64,000 nt of DNA from Sideroxyarcus sp. (GCA_030652215.1 JAUSBC010000005.1:88677-152676); one strand, 5' to 3'; positions 40,318 to 49,087 are shown, counted from the stretch's first letter. Notes: generated by a model not told the origin, from the letters alone. Program-made: numbers and translations.

Positions 40318-40332
40318 CCGCCTTGCGGTTTT
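40318..40332 (+). terminator. Possible short terminator after fliW
   Basis: A 4-bp stem CCGC/GCGG with loop CTT is followed directly by TTTT. The stem is short, so this is weak. The rest of the 255-bp gap to the next gene has a 12-bp palindrome (CGAATTAATTCG, about 40496-40507) and nothing else clear. Confidence 0.3.
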
Positions 40333-40551
40333 CGGTAGGTCAAATTGGATGGTTGCTGGATGCAGTGCTTTACGAGGCACACATGAGATGCGAGACCGCA
40401 TCGGGCACGGCATGTTGCGAATGGGGTTTAGGGTGTGTTGACCCCGTATCGAGAGCAGGTTAGGGTAAGCAACTGATGGTGGGCGTGCGCAGGCACGAAT
40501 TAATTCGCACTCGTACCCCGAATCGGGTTTTCAACGCTTACTGGAGAAAGT

Positions 40552-41118
40552 ATGTCTGTCAAAAACAAGTTTCTGCTGGAGCCGACCAATGCCGTGCTGG
40601 TTGTGATCGATGTGCAGGAAAGACTGTGCGCCGCCATGGATGCCAATGTGCTGGCGCAGCTGACCAAAAATGCCGGAATCCTGCTCGAAAGCGCCAACGA
40701 GCTGGCTGTCCCGGTGATCTTCACCGAACAATACGTCAAGGGGCTGGGATCGACGCTGGCTGCGTTGAAGGACAGGGCACCCGCCGCATCCTGCCATGAA
40801 AAGATGTCGTTCAGCTGCTGCGGCAACGAGGCGTTCGTCAAACAACTGAAAGACAGCGGCAGGACACAGATCATCGTCGCCGGCATGGAAACGCATGTCT
40901 GCGTGCAGCAGACCGTCATCGACCTGCTGGATGCCGGATTCAATGTGCATGTGGTCAAGGATGCCGTGATGAGCCGCAGCAACGACAACCGGCAGACCGC
41001 GATGGAAGCTATGGTGCTGGCCGGCGCTGTTCCAACATCGACCGAGTCGGTCGTGTTTCAGTTGTTGGGGGTAGCCGGGACCGAGACGTTCAAGAAGCTA
41101 TCGAAACTGGTCAAATAA
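40552..41118 (+). CDS. Isochorismatase-family cysteine hydrolase
   Basis: Protein of 188 aa of the isochorismatase-like hydrolase family (YcaC-like subgroup). The catalytic triad is visible: Asp20 in VVIDVQE, Lys84 in HEKMSFSC and Cys117 in GMETHVCV. Substrate cannot be told; members cleave amides, carbamates or isochorismate. It is a single gene, with CTGGAGAAAG ahead of its ATG and a terminator behind, and no obvious link to motility. Confidence 0.88.
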   Translation: MSVKNKFLLEPTNAVLVVIDVQERLCAAMDANVLAQLTKNAGILLESANELAVPVIFTEQYVKGLGSTLAALKDRAPAASCHEKMSFSCCGNEAFVKQLKDSGRTQIIVAGMETHVCVQQTVIDLLDAGFNVHVVKDAVMSRSNDNRQTAMEAMVLAGAVPTSTESVVFQLLGVAGTETFKKLSKLVK

Positions 41119-41141
41119 ACTGACCGATACGAAATAAAAAT

Positions 41142-41177
41142 GGGCAGAACCATGCAGTTCTGCCCCCTTTATATTTT
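41142..41177 (+). terminator. Rho-independent terminator after the hydrolase gene
   Basis: Perfect 9-bp stem GGGCAGAAC/GTTCTGCCC (41142-41165) with loop CATGCA, followed by a T-rich stretch (CCTTTATATTTT). Confidence 0.85.
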
Positions 41178-41185
41178 GGAGCCAG

Positions 41186-41217
41186 TGTAGGATGGGAGGA
41201 GCGTAGCGATACCCATC
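41186..41217 (+). repeat. REP-like repeat, left copy
   Basis: A 32-bp sequence that is an inverted copy of 41768-41799 with a single mismatch. Each copy is itself a hairpin: GATGGG pairs with CCCATC around an AGCGTAGCGAT core. It flanks a decayed RAYT transposase, as expected for REP elements mobilised by such enzymes. Confidence 0.9.
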
Positions 41218-41754
41218 AATCATCCCGACGCTCCCCGCATTCCAAATTCGCTCCAACATTGCCCCCCCAATCTATCGGCAACGTACCCGTCCTTACGTAA
41301 CGATGAAACGACGAATGCGGCCAATCGGCCGCTCGTGCCACCAATCCATGCTTGACCGGATTGATGTGTATGTAATCGATATGCCGTGCGAAATCCTCTT
41401 CGTCGCGGATCAGGTGTTCCCAATATCGCCGCTGCTAGATTCCGCGCTCGCCTTTGCTGGTTCTGCTTTCTGAACGGTGTTCGCCATGCGGCAAGCCGTG
41501 CGAGAACACGGTTTTGATCAAGCGCCAGCGCAATGAAAAATCGCCATTCCTTCGGGCAATGTCCAGATGGTGTGCAAATGATCGGGCAATACCGCAATTG
41601 CATCGACGATGAAGGGATGGCGTTCGCGGACGTGTTGGAAAGCGCTGCGCAGTGCTGCGACGTGTTCGGTCAGCAGGGATTGCGAACGGTCGGAGAGATT
41701 GACCGTGAAGAAATAACTGGCACCGGCGATGTCACTCCGGCGGTAGTTGGTCAT
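41216..41754 (-). pseudogene. Decayed REP-associated tyrosine transposase (RAYT)
   Basis: Y1/RAYT-family transposase, ~178 codons, broken. The first part starts at ATG 41754 (MTNYRRSDIAGASYFF) and carries the HUH motif as HLH in VLPDHLHTIWTLPEG. Near 41546-41550 one base appears lost; the reading continues in another frame as GDFSLRWRLIKTVFSHGLP. An amber TAG at 41435-41437 interrupts the expected [11 protein letters not shown], most likely a former Trp codon. The rest ([21 protein letters not shown]) follows to a TGA at 41216. Two lesions make it inactive. REP copies flank both ends. Confidence 0.88.
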
Positions 41755-41767
41755 CGGGTTTGGCTTC

Positions 41768-41799
41768 GATGGGTATCGCTACGCTCCACCCATCCTACA
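41768..41799 (-). repeat. REP-like repeat, right copy
   Basis: Inverted partner of the copy at 41186-41217 (31 of 32 positions identical). It sits 14 bp before the transposase start codon, so the pair brackets the pseudogene. Confidence 0.9.
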
Positions 41800-41842
41800 T
41801 TGTGGATGGCAGGCACCTGTTGGAACAGAAAAAATTGAAGGG

Positions 41843-41862
41843 TGGGCAGGGTGTTGTGCCCA
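41843..41862. terminator. Hairpin between REP copy and small exported-protein gene
   Basis: A 6-bp stem TGGGCA/TGCCCA with loop GGGTGTTG lies 15 bp beyond the stop of the minus-strand gene at 41878. On that strand it could terminate ubi/exported-protein transcripts, although the T-tract is weak (CTTCAATTTTTT further on). Confidence 0.4.
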
Positions 41863-41877
41863 ACTCGCGCTAGTCTT

Positions 41878-42324
41878 CTAAATCCCCAAACCAACTGAGA
41901 CCGAATTGAAGTCATTCCTTACCGACGAGTTGGCGTTGTTGAGGCGGTAATGCCCTATACGGAATGATAGACCCGCTATGGACATTGTGAGCGTGCCACC
42001 GATGTACTTTTGATCACCAAGCCCTTCAGTTTTGGTGTTTAGAGCAGAAATTCCAAACCTTGCTATTCCGACATCAGATGTTCGTGCCCATCCCAAAGAG
42101 AAAGACCGCCCCTTTTCTGCGAATTCTGCATCAGCGTACAACCCATTGTGGAATGGCCCGGATTTATCCGAATCCTTAAAAATAGCCGCATAACCGAGCG
42201 CAACGCTGCGTGTGTATTCCCCGCCAAAATACACTCCACCTAAAGGTTCGTGGCCGATTTTGTAATCGCCCCCAAATGCAGACGAACAAAAAAACAATCC
42301 AAATAGAAAAATAAAGTTCTTCAT
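41878..42324 (-). CDS. Small exported protein of unknown function
   Basis: Predicted 148-aa protein. The N-terminus MKNFIFLFGLFFCSSAFGG is a clear signal peptide, so it is exported. The rest is rich in Gly, aromatic and alternating polar/hydrophobic residues (VYFGGEYTRSVALGYAAIF, GGTLTMSIAGLSFRIGHYRLN), like a small outer-membrane beta-barrel. I do not recognise a family. Its codon use is richer in A/T than its neighbours, and it lies beside a decayed transposase, so recent acquisition is possible. The chosen ATG at 42324 starts the signal peptide; the frame stays open 11 codons further upstream. Confidence 0.6.
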   Translation of the reverse strand: MKNFIFLFGLFFCSSAFGGDYKIGHEPLGGVYFGGEYTRSVALGYAAIFKDSDKSGPFHNGLYADAEFAEKGRSFSLGWARTSDVGIARFGISALNTKTEGLGDQKYIGGTLTMSIAGLSFRIGHYRLNNANSSVRNDFNSVSVGLGI

Positions 42325-42365
42325 ATATTCCCATTTGGTTCGCACGACATCGAGCAAGTTGAGCC

Positions 42366-42806
42366 TCAGTGACTAAACCCCGGCAACTTCGGCATCTGCG
42401 GCCATTCCACCGCGTCCAGCATGTTCTTCACCACCAGGCCGAGTTCGGTATCGCCTTCGATGGACAGTTCGCGGTTGAAGAACAAGGTGTCCGGATCTTC
42501 CTGGCGGGCCAGCATTTGCATAAAGGCTGAGAGGTTGGCGCGGAAGGAAAGATCGGGCGCTGCGGGAGCCGAGAACAGTGGGCGGAACAGGCCGTCGCGA
42601 TACGTGAAGTTCGCACTGCCTCCGGTGTCCAGCACTTCAACGAAGAACGTGCGGCCTTCCAGCAAGGCAAGGCTGTCCAGCGGCAGCAGTTTCATTTTGA
42701 CGGCGGCGTTCAGTCCGGCGATGAGCGTGACCGAGTGCGGCCATTGCGGCAGACGGCTGCCGATGCGGGCGATCAATCCGGGCAACTTGAATTTCGGGAT
42801 GTTCAT
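42366..42806 (-). CDS. ubiT: Ubiquinone-synthesis accessory protein UbiT (SCP2 domain)
   Basis: Protein of 146 aa with an SCP2 sterol-carrier-type lipid-binding domain, the UbiT/YhbT family. UbiT works with UbiU and UbiV in the oxygen-independent pathway that hydroxylates ubiquinone precursors. Visible features are the amphipathic start, VEVLDTGGSANFTYRDG, and LSIEGDTELGLVVKNMLDAV. It starts 3 nt after ubiV ends, so the three genes form one operon on the minus strand. Confidence 0.9.
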   Translation of the reverse strand: MNIPKFKLPGLIARIGSRLPQWPHSVTLIAGLNAAVKMKLLPLDSLALLEGRTFFVEVLDTGGSANFTYRDGLFRPLFSAPAAPDLSFRANLSAFMQMLARQEDPDTLFFNRELSIEGDTELGLVVKNMLDAVEWPQMPKLPGFSH

Positions 42807-42809
42807 TAA

Positions 42810-43712
42810 TTACTCCTTGCAGTTTGTTAATTCGGCCAGATGATGCTGCGCAATGCCCGCATCGCCAAACCAGTAACCATCGACCAGACCGTCGGCGCAC
42901 CATGCGCCGGTATCCGGATGGGGTGTCTCGCCGCGCCGTGCCGCATCGAAGGCGGCAATGATCTCGTTCATGTGCTGCGACTGCGGACTGACGCGGATGA
43001 TGTCGATACCCATCTTTAGCATGTCCGGTATTTCGGCGAGCAGATTATAGCTCTGAGCCGACATGGTCTGGATGCCGTTGATGGTCAGGAACGGTTGGCC
43101 CTCGCGCGTTTTCAAGGTGATTCCGTCCGGGTGTTCCATGCACTTGAACTGGCAGTCGTCCTTGTTCAGGTCGTAATGGCGCGCGGTGAAGCAGCGCGCC
43201 GAGAAAGCCAGCGCCAACTTGCCGTATACGAAGACCTCGGTCTGCATTCCCGCCGGGCGGCTGTTGTGCAGCATCTCGATCAGCTTGCGGTCGGCTTCCA
43301 GCGGCGGCACCCAGCGCTGCATGCCGTAGCGCGCGTAGGTGGCGAGCGTGCTTTCGTTGTAGATGTTCAAGTGCGGTCCGGCAACGAAGGGGCGGCCGGC
43401 GGCGATGTTCACTGCGCCGAGGTCGTTGGCCTCGACCTTGCAGTTGGCTTCGTCCATCAGGCGGCGCAGCGACTTCAGGTCGCTTTCCGATTCGAGCAGC
43501 GCCTGCGCCGAGACGACGACTTCCTTACCCGCGTCGGTGAGTTCGCGCGCCAATGCGATCCAGTCGGCCACGCGCAATTGCTGACGGCGCGAGCACACCA
43601 CTTCACCGACGTAGATGATGTCGATGGCCGGGTTCTGCGCCATCTCGGCGTAGAAATCCAGCACGGCCTGTTTCGGCCAGAAATACAGCAAAGGTCCCAG
43701 AGCGAGTTTCAT
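42810..43712 (-). CDS. ubiV: Ubiquinone-synthesis hydroxylase subunit UbiV (U32 peptidase family)
   Basis: Protein of 300 aa of the peptidase-U32 family, UbiV branch. Four cysteines match the [4Fe-4S] ligands of UbiV: Cys40 in GEVVCSRR and the cluster [18 protein letters not shown] (three cysteines, near 180-198). With UbiU it forms the O2-independent hydroxylase that uses prephenate as oxygen donor in E. coli. Gaps of 4 nt and 3 nt join it to ubiU and ubiT. Confidence 0.94.
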   Translation of the reverse strand: MKLALGPLLYFWPKQAVLDFYAEMAQNPAIDIIYVGEVVCSRRQQLRVADWIALARELTDAGKEVVVSAQALLESESDLKSLRRLMDEANCKVEANDLGAVNIAAGRPFVAGPHLNIYNESTLATYARYGMQRWVPPLEADRKLIEMLHNSRPAGMQTEVFVYGKLALAFSARCFTARHYDLNKDDCQFKCMEHPDGITLKTREGQPFLTINGIQTMSAQSYNLLAEIPDMLKMGIDIIRVSPQSQHMNEIIAAFDAARRGETPHPDTGAWCADGLVDGYWFGDAGIAQHHLAELTNCKE

Positions 43713-43716
43713 ATGT

Positions 43717-44730
43717 CTATCTCCAGGGGCGGCTGTAAGCGCCGAGTGTGGCCTGGCTGCCTTCCGAGACCTTGGCCAGTTCGGCCTGCCACGCCTGCTT
43801 CACCTGATAGCGTTCGCCATCGCGGGCCAGCGTATCCAGCGCGGCACGCATGGCCTTGGTGACCTGCGCTACATAGGTGGGGCTACGCTGCCGACCTTCG
43901 ACCTTGATGGCCGCTACGCCGATTCTTGCGATTTCTGGGAGTATTTCCAGCACGTTGAGGCTGGTAGGTTCTTCCAATGCATAGTAAGTCGAGCCGTTCA
44001 CTTCGAAGCGTCCTTTGCACAGTGTGGGATAACCGGCGGCTTCGCTATCGCCGAAGCGGTCAATCAGGATGCCGTTCAAGCGCGTGGACATCATGCCCGG
44101 CGATTTTTCCCATTTGACGTACTTGGCCGGAGAGCAGGCACCCACTGTGTTGGGCGATTCGCCGGTCGCGTAGGAAGAGAGCCAGCAACGGCCTTCGTTC
44201 ATCACGCACAGGCTGCCGAAACTGAACACTTCGATTTCGACCGTGGTGTTTTTGATCACGTTCTCGACCTGCGCCAGCGTGAGCACGCGCGGCAACACGG
44301 CACGGCGCACGCCGAATTCACGCTGCGCAAAATTCACCGCCTCGTAGCTGGTGGCCGAGCCCTGCACCGACAGATGCAGGCGCAAGTTCGGATGGCGTTT
44401 GCTGGCATAGTCGAGCAGGCCGACATCGGCGAGGATCACCGCATTCACGCCGAGCGCGGCCGCGCCATCGACGGCACGATGCCAGTCAGCGACGCGCCCC
44501 GGCTGGGGAAAGGTGTTGATCGCCATCAGTACCTCGCGCTTCTTGGCGTGCGCATAGCTGATGCCCTCGCGCAGCGCCTTGTCGTCGAAGTTGAGACCGG
44601 CGAAATTGCGCGCGTTGGTGTCGTTCTTGTAGCCGAGGTAAACGGCATCCGCGCCGTGGTCGACCGCCGCCTTCAGCGCGGGCAGGCTGCCCGCAGGGCA
44701 GATGAGTTGGGGAATGTTCTTGTGCGGCAT
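43717..44730 (-). CDS. ubiU: Ubiquinone-synthesis hydroxylase subunit UbiU (U32 peptidase family)
   Basis: Protein of 337 aa of the peptidase-U32 family, UbiU branch. The Fe-S cysteines are visible in [22 protein letters not shown] and PTLCKGRF. It is first in the ubiU-ubiV-ubiT operon. ATG 44730 ([15 protein letters not shown]) is preferred; the frame remains open upstream but the conserved family start is here. A -10 element and an FNR-type box lie just upstream, fitting use under low oxygen. Confidence 0.94.
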   Translation of the reverse strand: MPHKNIPQLICPAGSLPALKAAVDHGADAVYLGYKNDTNARNFAGLNFDDKALREGISYAHAKKREVLMAINTFPQPGRVADWHRAVDGAAALGVNAVILADVGLLDYASKRHPNLRLHLSVQGSATSYEAVNFAQREFGVRRAVLPRVLTLAQVENVIKNTTVEIEVFSFGSLCVMNEGRCWLSSYATGESPNTVGACSPAKYVKWEKSPGMMSTRLNGILIDRFGDSEAAGYPTLCKGRFEVNGSTYYALEEPTSLNVLEILPEIARIGVAAIKVEGRQRSPTYVAQVTKAMRAALDTLARDGERYQVKQAWQAELAKVSEGSQATLGAYSRPWR

Positions 44731-44756
44731 ACGAATCTCTTGGTGCAAAGGTGCCA

Positions 44757-44797
44757 AGTATAGCCACGCCCGGCCCAAGTCTATTGATTATCGTCAA
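44757..44797 (-). promoter_or_regulatory. FNR/Anr-type box and -10 element of ubiU
   Basis: TTGATTATCGTCAA (44784-44797) matches the FNR consensus TTGAT-N4-ATCAA at nine of ten positions. On the minus strand TATACT (44757-44762) is a good -10. If transcription starts about 7 nt past it (~44750), the box centre is near -41, the usual place for FNR activation. An FNR-family regulator is not in the window. Confidence 0.82.
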
Positions 44798-44833
44798 CTC
44801 GCAATGGGCCAAAGGCGATAGGAGGGAGTGGTT

Positions 44834-45204
44834 TTAAAGCGACTTCACGAACATGCCGCCACCCGCCTGTACCTGCAACAAGGGCGCGGCGCGCTTGCGT
44901 TCCACCGCCAATTGCGGGGGTTTTTCTGCGTAATTGGCGGCAAATGCGGTCAGTTGGGAACGCGTGTCTTGGTGCGATTTGCCGTTGTTTGTTGCGCCGC
45001 ATTCCTCTCGCGGATTTCATGAATCTTCGGAGAGGTGGGCGGGCGTTCCGAGCCGGAAGCCATTCTGGAAATAGGGCAATTATCGGAAACGCGCCGGGTG
45101 GGATGAGGTATGACGCCGGGCATTTCGGAAGCAATTGCACCATTCTTCTCGGCAACCGGGCGAATCGCCGGCTTGGCGGGAACAGTTGGGTTTGGATGTT
45201 TCAT
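44834..45204 (-). pseudogene. Small unknown gene, probably frameshifted
   Basis: A minus-strand frame starts at ATG 45204 (MKHPNPTVPAKPAIRP) with AGGAGA 5 nt upstream and runs 84 codons to a stop at 44950. Near its end a second frame, one base out of register, reads QLTAFAANYAEKPPQLAVE and on to MFVKSL and a stop at 44834-44836, and looks strongly coding. The two together would give about 122 residues, so either a one-base deletion (near 44955-44975) broke the gene or the sequence has an error. No family is recognised; it is Pro-, Lys- and Arg-rich. It lies between fliR and ubiU on the same strand. Confidence 0.4.
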
Positions 45205-45260
45205 GGGAGTCTCCTGCCGAACGGTTGCAGGGAAAAACGACTATCCTGCATTGCTATTCG

Positions 45261-45289
45261 AGGCTACTCCACACCAAAAAGCAGGTCAA
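45261..45289 (-). promoter_or_regulatory. Possible sigma-70 promoter of the small gene
   Basis: On the minus strand TTGACC (45284-45289) and TAGCCT (45261-45266) are exactly 17 nt apart, giving a good -35 and a weak -10. It would leave a leader of about 50 nt before ATG 45204. The rest of 45205-45343 shows nothing else. Confidence 0.4.
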
Positions 45290-45343
45290 CATTCTGGGCC
45301 GAGTACACCTTCGCGCATGAGGGATGAAGCGGTTGCGCGCAAC

Positions 45344-46132
45344 TCAATGCCCGCCCATCTGCAGCATGATGCGCGACACGGTATCCAGTCCCCTTTGCAT
45401 GAAAATTTCCACCAGCGGACCGAGGTAGGAGATGGAAAGCATCAGGGCGACGAAACCTACAGCGAGGGTGATGGGGAAGCCGACGGCGAAGATATTGAGT
45501 TGCGGTGCGCTGCGGGTGAGGATGCCAAGGGCCAGGTTGGTGATGAGCAATGCGCCGACCAGCGGCAGGGCGAATTGCAGCGCGTTGCTGAACAAGCTGC
45601 CGCCCCATTCGGCGACGGTGCGGAACGCATTGGCGGAAGGCACGCCGGAGCCTATCGGAAAATCGCGGAAGCTGTCGGACAGCGCGGCCAGCATATAGAG
45701 ATGACCGTCGATGCTGAGGAAGACCAGCGCGGCGATGACGCCAAGGAACTGCGCTAGCACGGGCGTGAAGGTGGCGTTCAGCGGGTCGTAGAAACTGGCA
45801 AATCCCAAACCCATCTGCATGCCCGCAAGGTCGCCCGCCATTTCCACCGCGCTGAAAATGAGCCGGATGGAAAAGCCGATGATGAGACCGGCGACGATTT
45901 GCTGCACCAGCACGAACAAACCCCGGGCCGAAGCGGGATCGATGTCGGCCGGAATGTTGAGGGTGGGTGCGATGACGACTGTGATCGCAAATGCAAGAGC
46001 GACTTTGAGGCGCGCGGGAACCTGTTTGTTGCCCAGGATGGGTGCGCTGGCGACGAGTGCCAGAATGCGCGCAAGCGGAAAGATGAAGGCAGCGAACCAG
46101 GCGGTTAGTTGGGCGCTGGTGAAGCTGATCAC
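45344..46132 (-). CDS. fliR: Flagellar export protein FliR
   Basis: Export-gate membrane protein of 262 aa with six or so transmembrane helices; PLARILALVASAPILGNKQVPARLKV (split here by position ~20-45) and GLALGILTRSAPQLNIFAVGFP-type motifs are characteristic. The start is probably GTG 46132 (VISFTSAQLTAWF), 4 nt after the fliQ stop with GGATGA ahead. Last gene of the fliF-R operon. Confidence 0.95.
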   Translation of the reverse strand: MISFTSAQLTAWFAAFIFPLARILALVASAPILGNKQVPARLKVALAFAITVVIAPTLNIPADIDPASARGLFVLVQQIVAGLIIGFSIRLIFSAVEMAGDLAGMQMGLGFASFYDPLNATFTPVLAQFLGVIAALVFLSIDGHLYMLAALSDSFRDFPIGSGVPSANAFRTVAEWGGSLFSNALQFALPLVGALLITNLALGILTRSAPQLNIFAVGFPITLAVGFVALMLSISYLGPLVEIFMQRGLDTVSRIMLQMGGH

Positions 46133-46136
46133 GGTT

Positions 46137-46406
46137 TCATCCCACCATGTACGGAATGCTGCTGTATAGGCGTGTGATGTAATCCAGCAGCATGCCAATG
46201 ATCCACGGGCCGGAGATGATCAGCACGACGAAAATGCCGAGCAGCTTGGGAATGAACGACAGCGTCATTTCGTTGATCTGCGTTGCGGCCTGAAACACGC
46301 TGACGATCAGGCCGATGATGAGGGCGGTGAGCAGCATGGGCGCTGACACCATCATGGTCATTTGCAGCGCCTGCTGGCCTATGGTCATTACTGATTCGGG
46401 GGTCAT
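46137..46406 (-). CDS. fliQ: Flagellar export protein FliQ
   Basis: Export-gate protein of 89 aa with two transmembrane helices and the family start MTPESVMTIGQQALQM; ATQINEMTLSFIPK is the conserved loop. It is 92 bp downstream of fliP, a gap that holds a repeat-like hairpin, and 4 nt upstream of fliR. Confidence 0.97.
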   Translation of the reverse strand: MTPESVMTIGQQALQMTMMVSAPMLLTALIIGLIVSVFQAATQINEMTLSFIPKLLGIFVVLIISGPWIIGMLLDYITRLYSSIPYMVG

Positions 46407-46416
46407 GATTTTGCCT

Positions 46417-46490
46417 CTAGTCGTTAGTTATCAGTCGTTATTTGTCGTTGCGCAGTTTTGTTTTTCTAAAAACCGGCGGCTAACGACTAG
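46417..46490. repeat. Inverted repeat in the fliP-fliQ gap
   Basis: CTAGTCGTTAG (46417-46427) and CTAACGACTAG (46480-46490) are perfect 11-bp inverted copies with a 52-nt loop. Inside, GTCGTT and similar words recur every seven bases or so, the same periodicity as the repeats in the che operon. It is an insertion in an otherwise tightly packed operon. Confidence 0.75.
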
Positions 46491-46498
46491 CGATTGCC

Positions 46499-47245
46499 TT
46501 ACGTATAAAAACTCTGCACCAGCGAACCGATCAACAGGTTCCAGCCATCCGCCAGCACGAACAACATGATCTTGAACGGCAGCGAGATGATGGCGGGCGA
46601 CAGCATCATCATACCCATCGACATCAGCACGCTCGCCACCACCATGTCGATGATAAGGAAGGGAATGAACACCACGAAGCCGATCTGGAAGGCAGTCTTC
46701 AGCTCGCTGGTGACGTAGGCCGGAACCAGGATATGCAGCGGGACATCTTCCGCGCTTTCCAGCGGCGCGCTTTCCGAGATGCGCACGAACAGGGCAAGAT
46801 CCGACTCGCGCGTCTGGCGCAGCATGAAGGCCTTGAGCGGTACGCTGCCTCTTTCATACGCCTGCTGCATGGAAATCTTGTTTTCGCTGAAGGGCAGATA
46901 GGCGTCGGTATAGATTTTGTCGAACACGGGCGCCATGACGAAAAAGGTGAGGAACAGCGCCAGTCCGATCAGTACTTGGTTCGGCGGGGATGAGGGCGTG
47001 CCAATGGCGGAACGCAGCAGCGACAGCACGATGATGATACGCGTGAAGCCGGTCATCATCAGCAGGAGGGCGGGCAGGAAGGTGAGCGACGAAATCAGGA
47101 TCAGCGTTTGCAGGCTGAGCGTGTAAGTCTGTCCACCTCCGGGCGTGGGGGTGCTGTTCAGCGCCAGCAATCCGGTTTCGGCGGCAAATGCCGAAGCGCT
47201 CGCCGCAAATAGCAGCACTGCACTTGCGAGTCGTTTAACGGACAT
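46499..47245 (-). CDS. fliP: Flagellar export protein FliP
   Basis: Export-gate protein of 248 aa. A cleavable signal peptide (~1-22, ASAFAAE) is followed by four transmembrane helices and the conserved [22 protein letters not shown] and [21 protein letters not shown] regions. It overlaps fliO by 11 nt. With FliQ and FliR it forms the core export channel. Confidence 0.97.
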   Translation of the reverse strand: MSVKRLASAVLLFAASASAFAAETGLLALNSTPTPGGGQTYTLSLQTLILISSLTFLPALLLMMTGFTRIIIVLSLLRSAIGTPSSPPNQVLIGLALFLTFFVMAPVFDKIYTDAYLPFSENKISMQQAYERGSVPLKAFMLRQTRESDLALFVRISESAPLESAEDVPLHILVPAYVTSELKTAFQIGFVVFIPFLIIDMVVASVLMSMGMMMLSPAIISLPFKIMLFVLADGWNLLIGSLVQSFYT

Positions 47246-47681
47246 TGCGCTTCTCCATCATCTGTTTCAGCCAGCCCTGGAATTTGCCGTCGTCGACAGT
47301 TGCCGAATGCGCGGCGTTGGGCAGCGTACCTTTGGGCATGGTATGCAACGCGTTCACTTGTCCCGGGGCGACACCGACCACCAGCCAGGTGTCGTTCACT
47401 TCCACCAGCACGATGCGTTCGCGCTGGCCGACGGCGACGCCGCTGATGACCTTGAGCGCATTGCCCGCGCCCTGCTGCGGCAGGTTGATGCGTTTAAGTA
47501 TCCAGCCCACCACTACCACCGCTGCGAGTACCAGCAGCAGGCTCAGGACGACCTGCAGCACGCTGCCGGAAGTCATCGTCGTTGCGGGTGGCGGCACGTA
47601 TGCCGGACGCGCCGTTTCTGCGGCGAGGACGAGCGGAGAGAAGGATGCTGCAGCGAGGGCAGCAAGAAGACGTGTCAGCAT
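47235..47681 (-). CDS. fliO: Flagellar export accessory protein FliO
   Basis: Protein of 148 aa. A possible signal peptide (~1-20) is followed by one transmembrane helix (~42-62, [19 protein letters not shown]) and a small soluble domain ([20 protein letters not shown]) typical of FliO, which stabilises FliP. It lies between fliN and fliP. Confidence 0.93.
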   Translation of the reverse strand: MLTRLLAALAAASFSPLVLAAETARPAYVPPPATTMTSGSVLQVVLSLLLVLAAVVVVGWILKRINLPQQGAGNALKVISGVAVGQRERIVLVEVNDTWLVVGVAPGQVNALHTMPKGTLPNAAHSATVDDGKFQGWLKQMMEKRNVR

Positions 47682-47694
47682 GGTGGCTATCCGG

Positions 47695-48090
47695 TTATTT
47701 GTTGATGCGACGCAGACGCTCCGACGGGGTGATGATGTCGGTGAGGCGGATACCGAGCTTGTCGTTCACCACCACCACTTCGCCCTGCGCGATAAGGAAT
47801 CCGTTGATCAGCACGTCCAGCGGCTCGCCCGCCATGCCGGCCAGTTCGACGACCGAACCCTGCGCCAGTTGCAGCAGATTTTTGATCGGCATCTTGGTGC
47901 GGCCCAGTTCCACGGTGAGCTGCACCGGGATGTCGAGGATCATGTCCAGGTCGTTATGGGCAGTTGCACCGCCCGCGCCGCCGAACTGCTCGAATACATG
48001 CGGTTGCACTGCGGGCGCCACGGCGGCCTGTTCCGCCATGGCGGCACCCCAGTCGTCCGCGCTAATCTGTTCCTTGGTTTCTTCAGCCAT
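47695..48090 (-). CDS. fliN: Flagellar switch protein FliN
   Basis: C-ring protein of 131 aa. An acidic/Ala-rich N-terminal stretch precedes the SpoA domain (~55-128, with LELGRTKM-type, VVELAGMAGEPLDVLING and RLTDIITPSERL). FliN binds CheY-P and the export ATPase complex. It overlaps the fliM end by 8 nt. Confidence 0.97.
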   Translation of the reverse strand: MAEETKEQISADDWGAAMAEQAAVAPAVQPHVFEQFGGAGGATAHNDLDMILDIPVQLTVELGRTKMPIKNLLQLAQGSVVELAGMAGEPLDVLINGFLIAQGEVVVVNDKLGIRLTDIITPSERLRRINK

Positions 48091-49087
48091 GATTTTTTCC
48101 TCCAGTGAGCTGCTCGCCGGGCTCTGCAGCCATCATTTTTTCCACCATCAGCGCGTACTGTCCATTGGACGCACCGTACTTGCATTCCATCACCGGCACG
48201 CCGTCCACCAGCACCTGGATGTTGTCTTCCACTTCCAGCGGAATCACGTCGCCGTTGCGCATCTTCAGCACGTGATCCAGATTCATTTTGGCGTGGCCAA
48301 GCACGGCGGTGAGTTCGATCTCCGCCGACTGTATCTGTTTGGACAGCATGTGCAGCCAGCGCTTGTCGGCGATGAAGTGATCGCCCTGCATGGTGCTGTA
48401 CAGCAGCTCGCGGATCGGCTCGATCATCGCGTACGGCATGCAGATATGGATGGAGCCGCCGACGCCGGTGAATTCCACCTCGAAGGTTGTCACCACCACG
48501 ACTTCGTTCGGCGTGGCGATGTTGGCGAATTGCGGGTTCACTTCCGAGCGTACGAACTCGAAGTCGAGTTTGTACACCGGCTCCCAGGATTTGCCGTAGG
48601 CCTGAAACAGCACGTCCAGCAGCTTCTGGATGATGCGATGTTCGGTCTGGGTAAATTCGCGGCCTTCGACGCGCGTATGGAAACGCCCGTCGCCGCCGAA
48701 CATGCTGTCCACCACCGTGAATACGAGATTCGGGTCGAAGATGAAAAGGGCATTGCCGCGCAGCGGCTTCACCTGCACCAGGTTCAGGTTGGCCGGAACG
48801 GGCAGGTTGCGGATGAACTCGGAGAACTTCATGACCTTCACCGGCCCGACCGATACCTCGGAACTGCGGTGGATGAAGTTGTACAGCGCGATGCGGAACA
48901 GCCGCGCGAAGCGCTCGTTGATGATCTCCATGGTGGGCATGCGCCCACGCACGATGCGCTCCTGCGTCGCCATGTTGTAAGGACGAACTTCCCCCTCGGC
49001 TACTTCCGACTTGGATTCTTCGGCTTCGCCCGTGACGCCCCGCAGCAGCGAGTCGACTTCATCTTGGGAGAGGAATTCCTTGCTCAT
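48083..49087 (-). CDS. fliM: Flagellar switch protein FliM
   Basis: C-ring protein of 334 aa, the main CheY-P target. The N-terminal EFLSQDEVDSLLRGV is the conserved CheY-binding peptide; the middle domain (~45-230) contacts FliG, and a SpoA domain closes the protein. Length and order are usual. It is 15 nt after fliL. Confidence 0.98.
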   Translation of the reverse strand: MSKEFLSQDEVDSLLRGVTGEAEESKSEVAEGEVRPYNMATQERIVRGRMPTMEIINERFARLFRIALYNFIHRSSEVSVGPVKVMKFSEFIRNLPVPANLNLVQVKPLRGNALFIFDPNLVFTVVDSMFGGDGRFHTRVEGREFTQTEHRIIQKLLDVLFQAYGKSWEPVYKLDFEFVRSEVNPQFANIATPNEVVVVTTFEVEFTGVGGSIHICMPYAMIEPIRELLYSTMQGDHFIADKRWLHMLSKQIQSAEIELTAVLGHAKMNLDHVLKMRNGDVIPLEVEDNIQVLVDGVPVMECKYGASNGQYALMVEKMMAAEPGEQLTGGKNHG

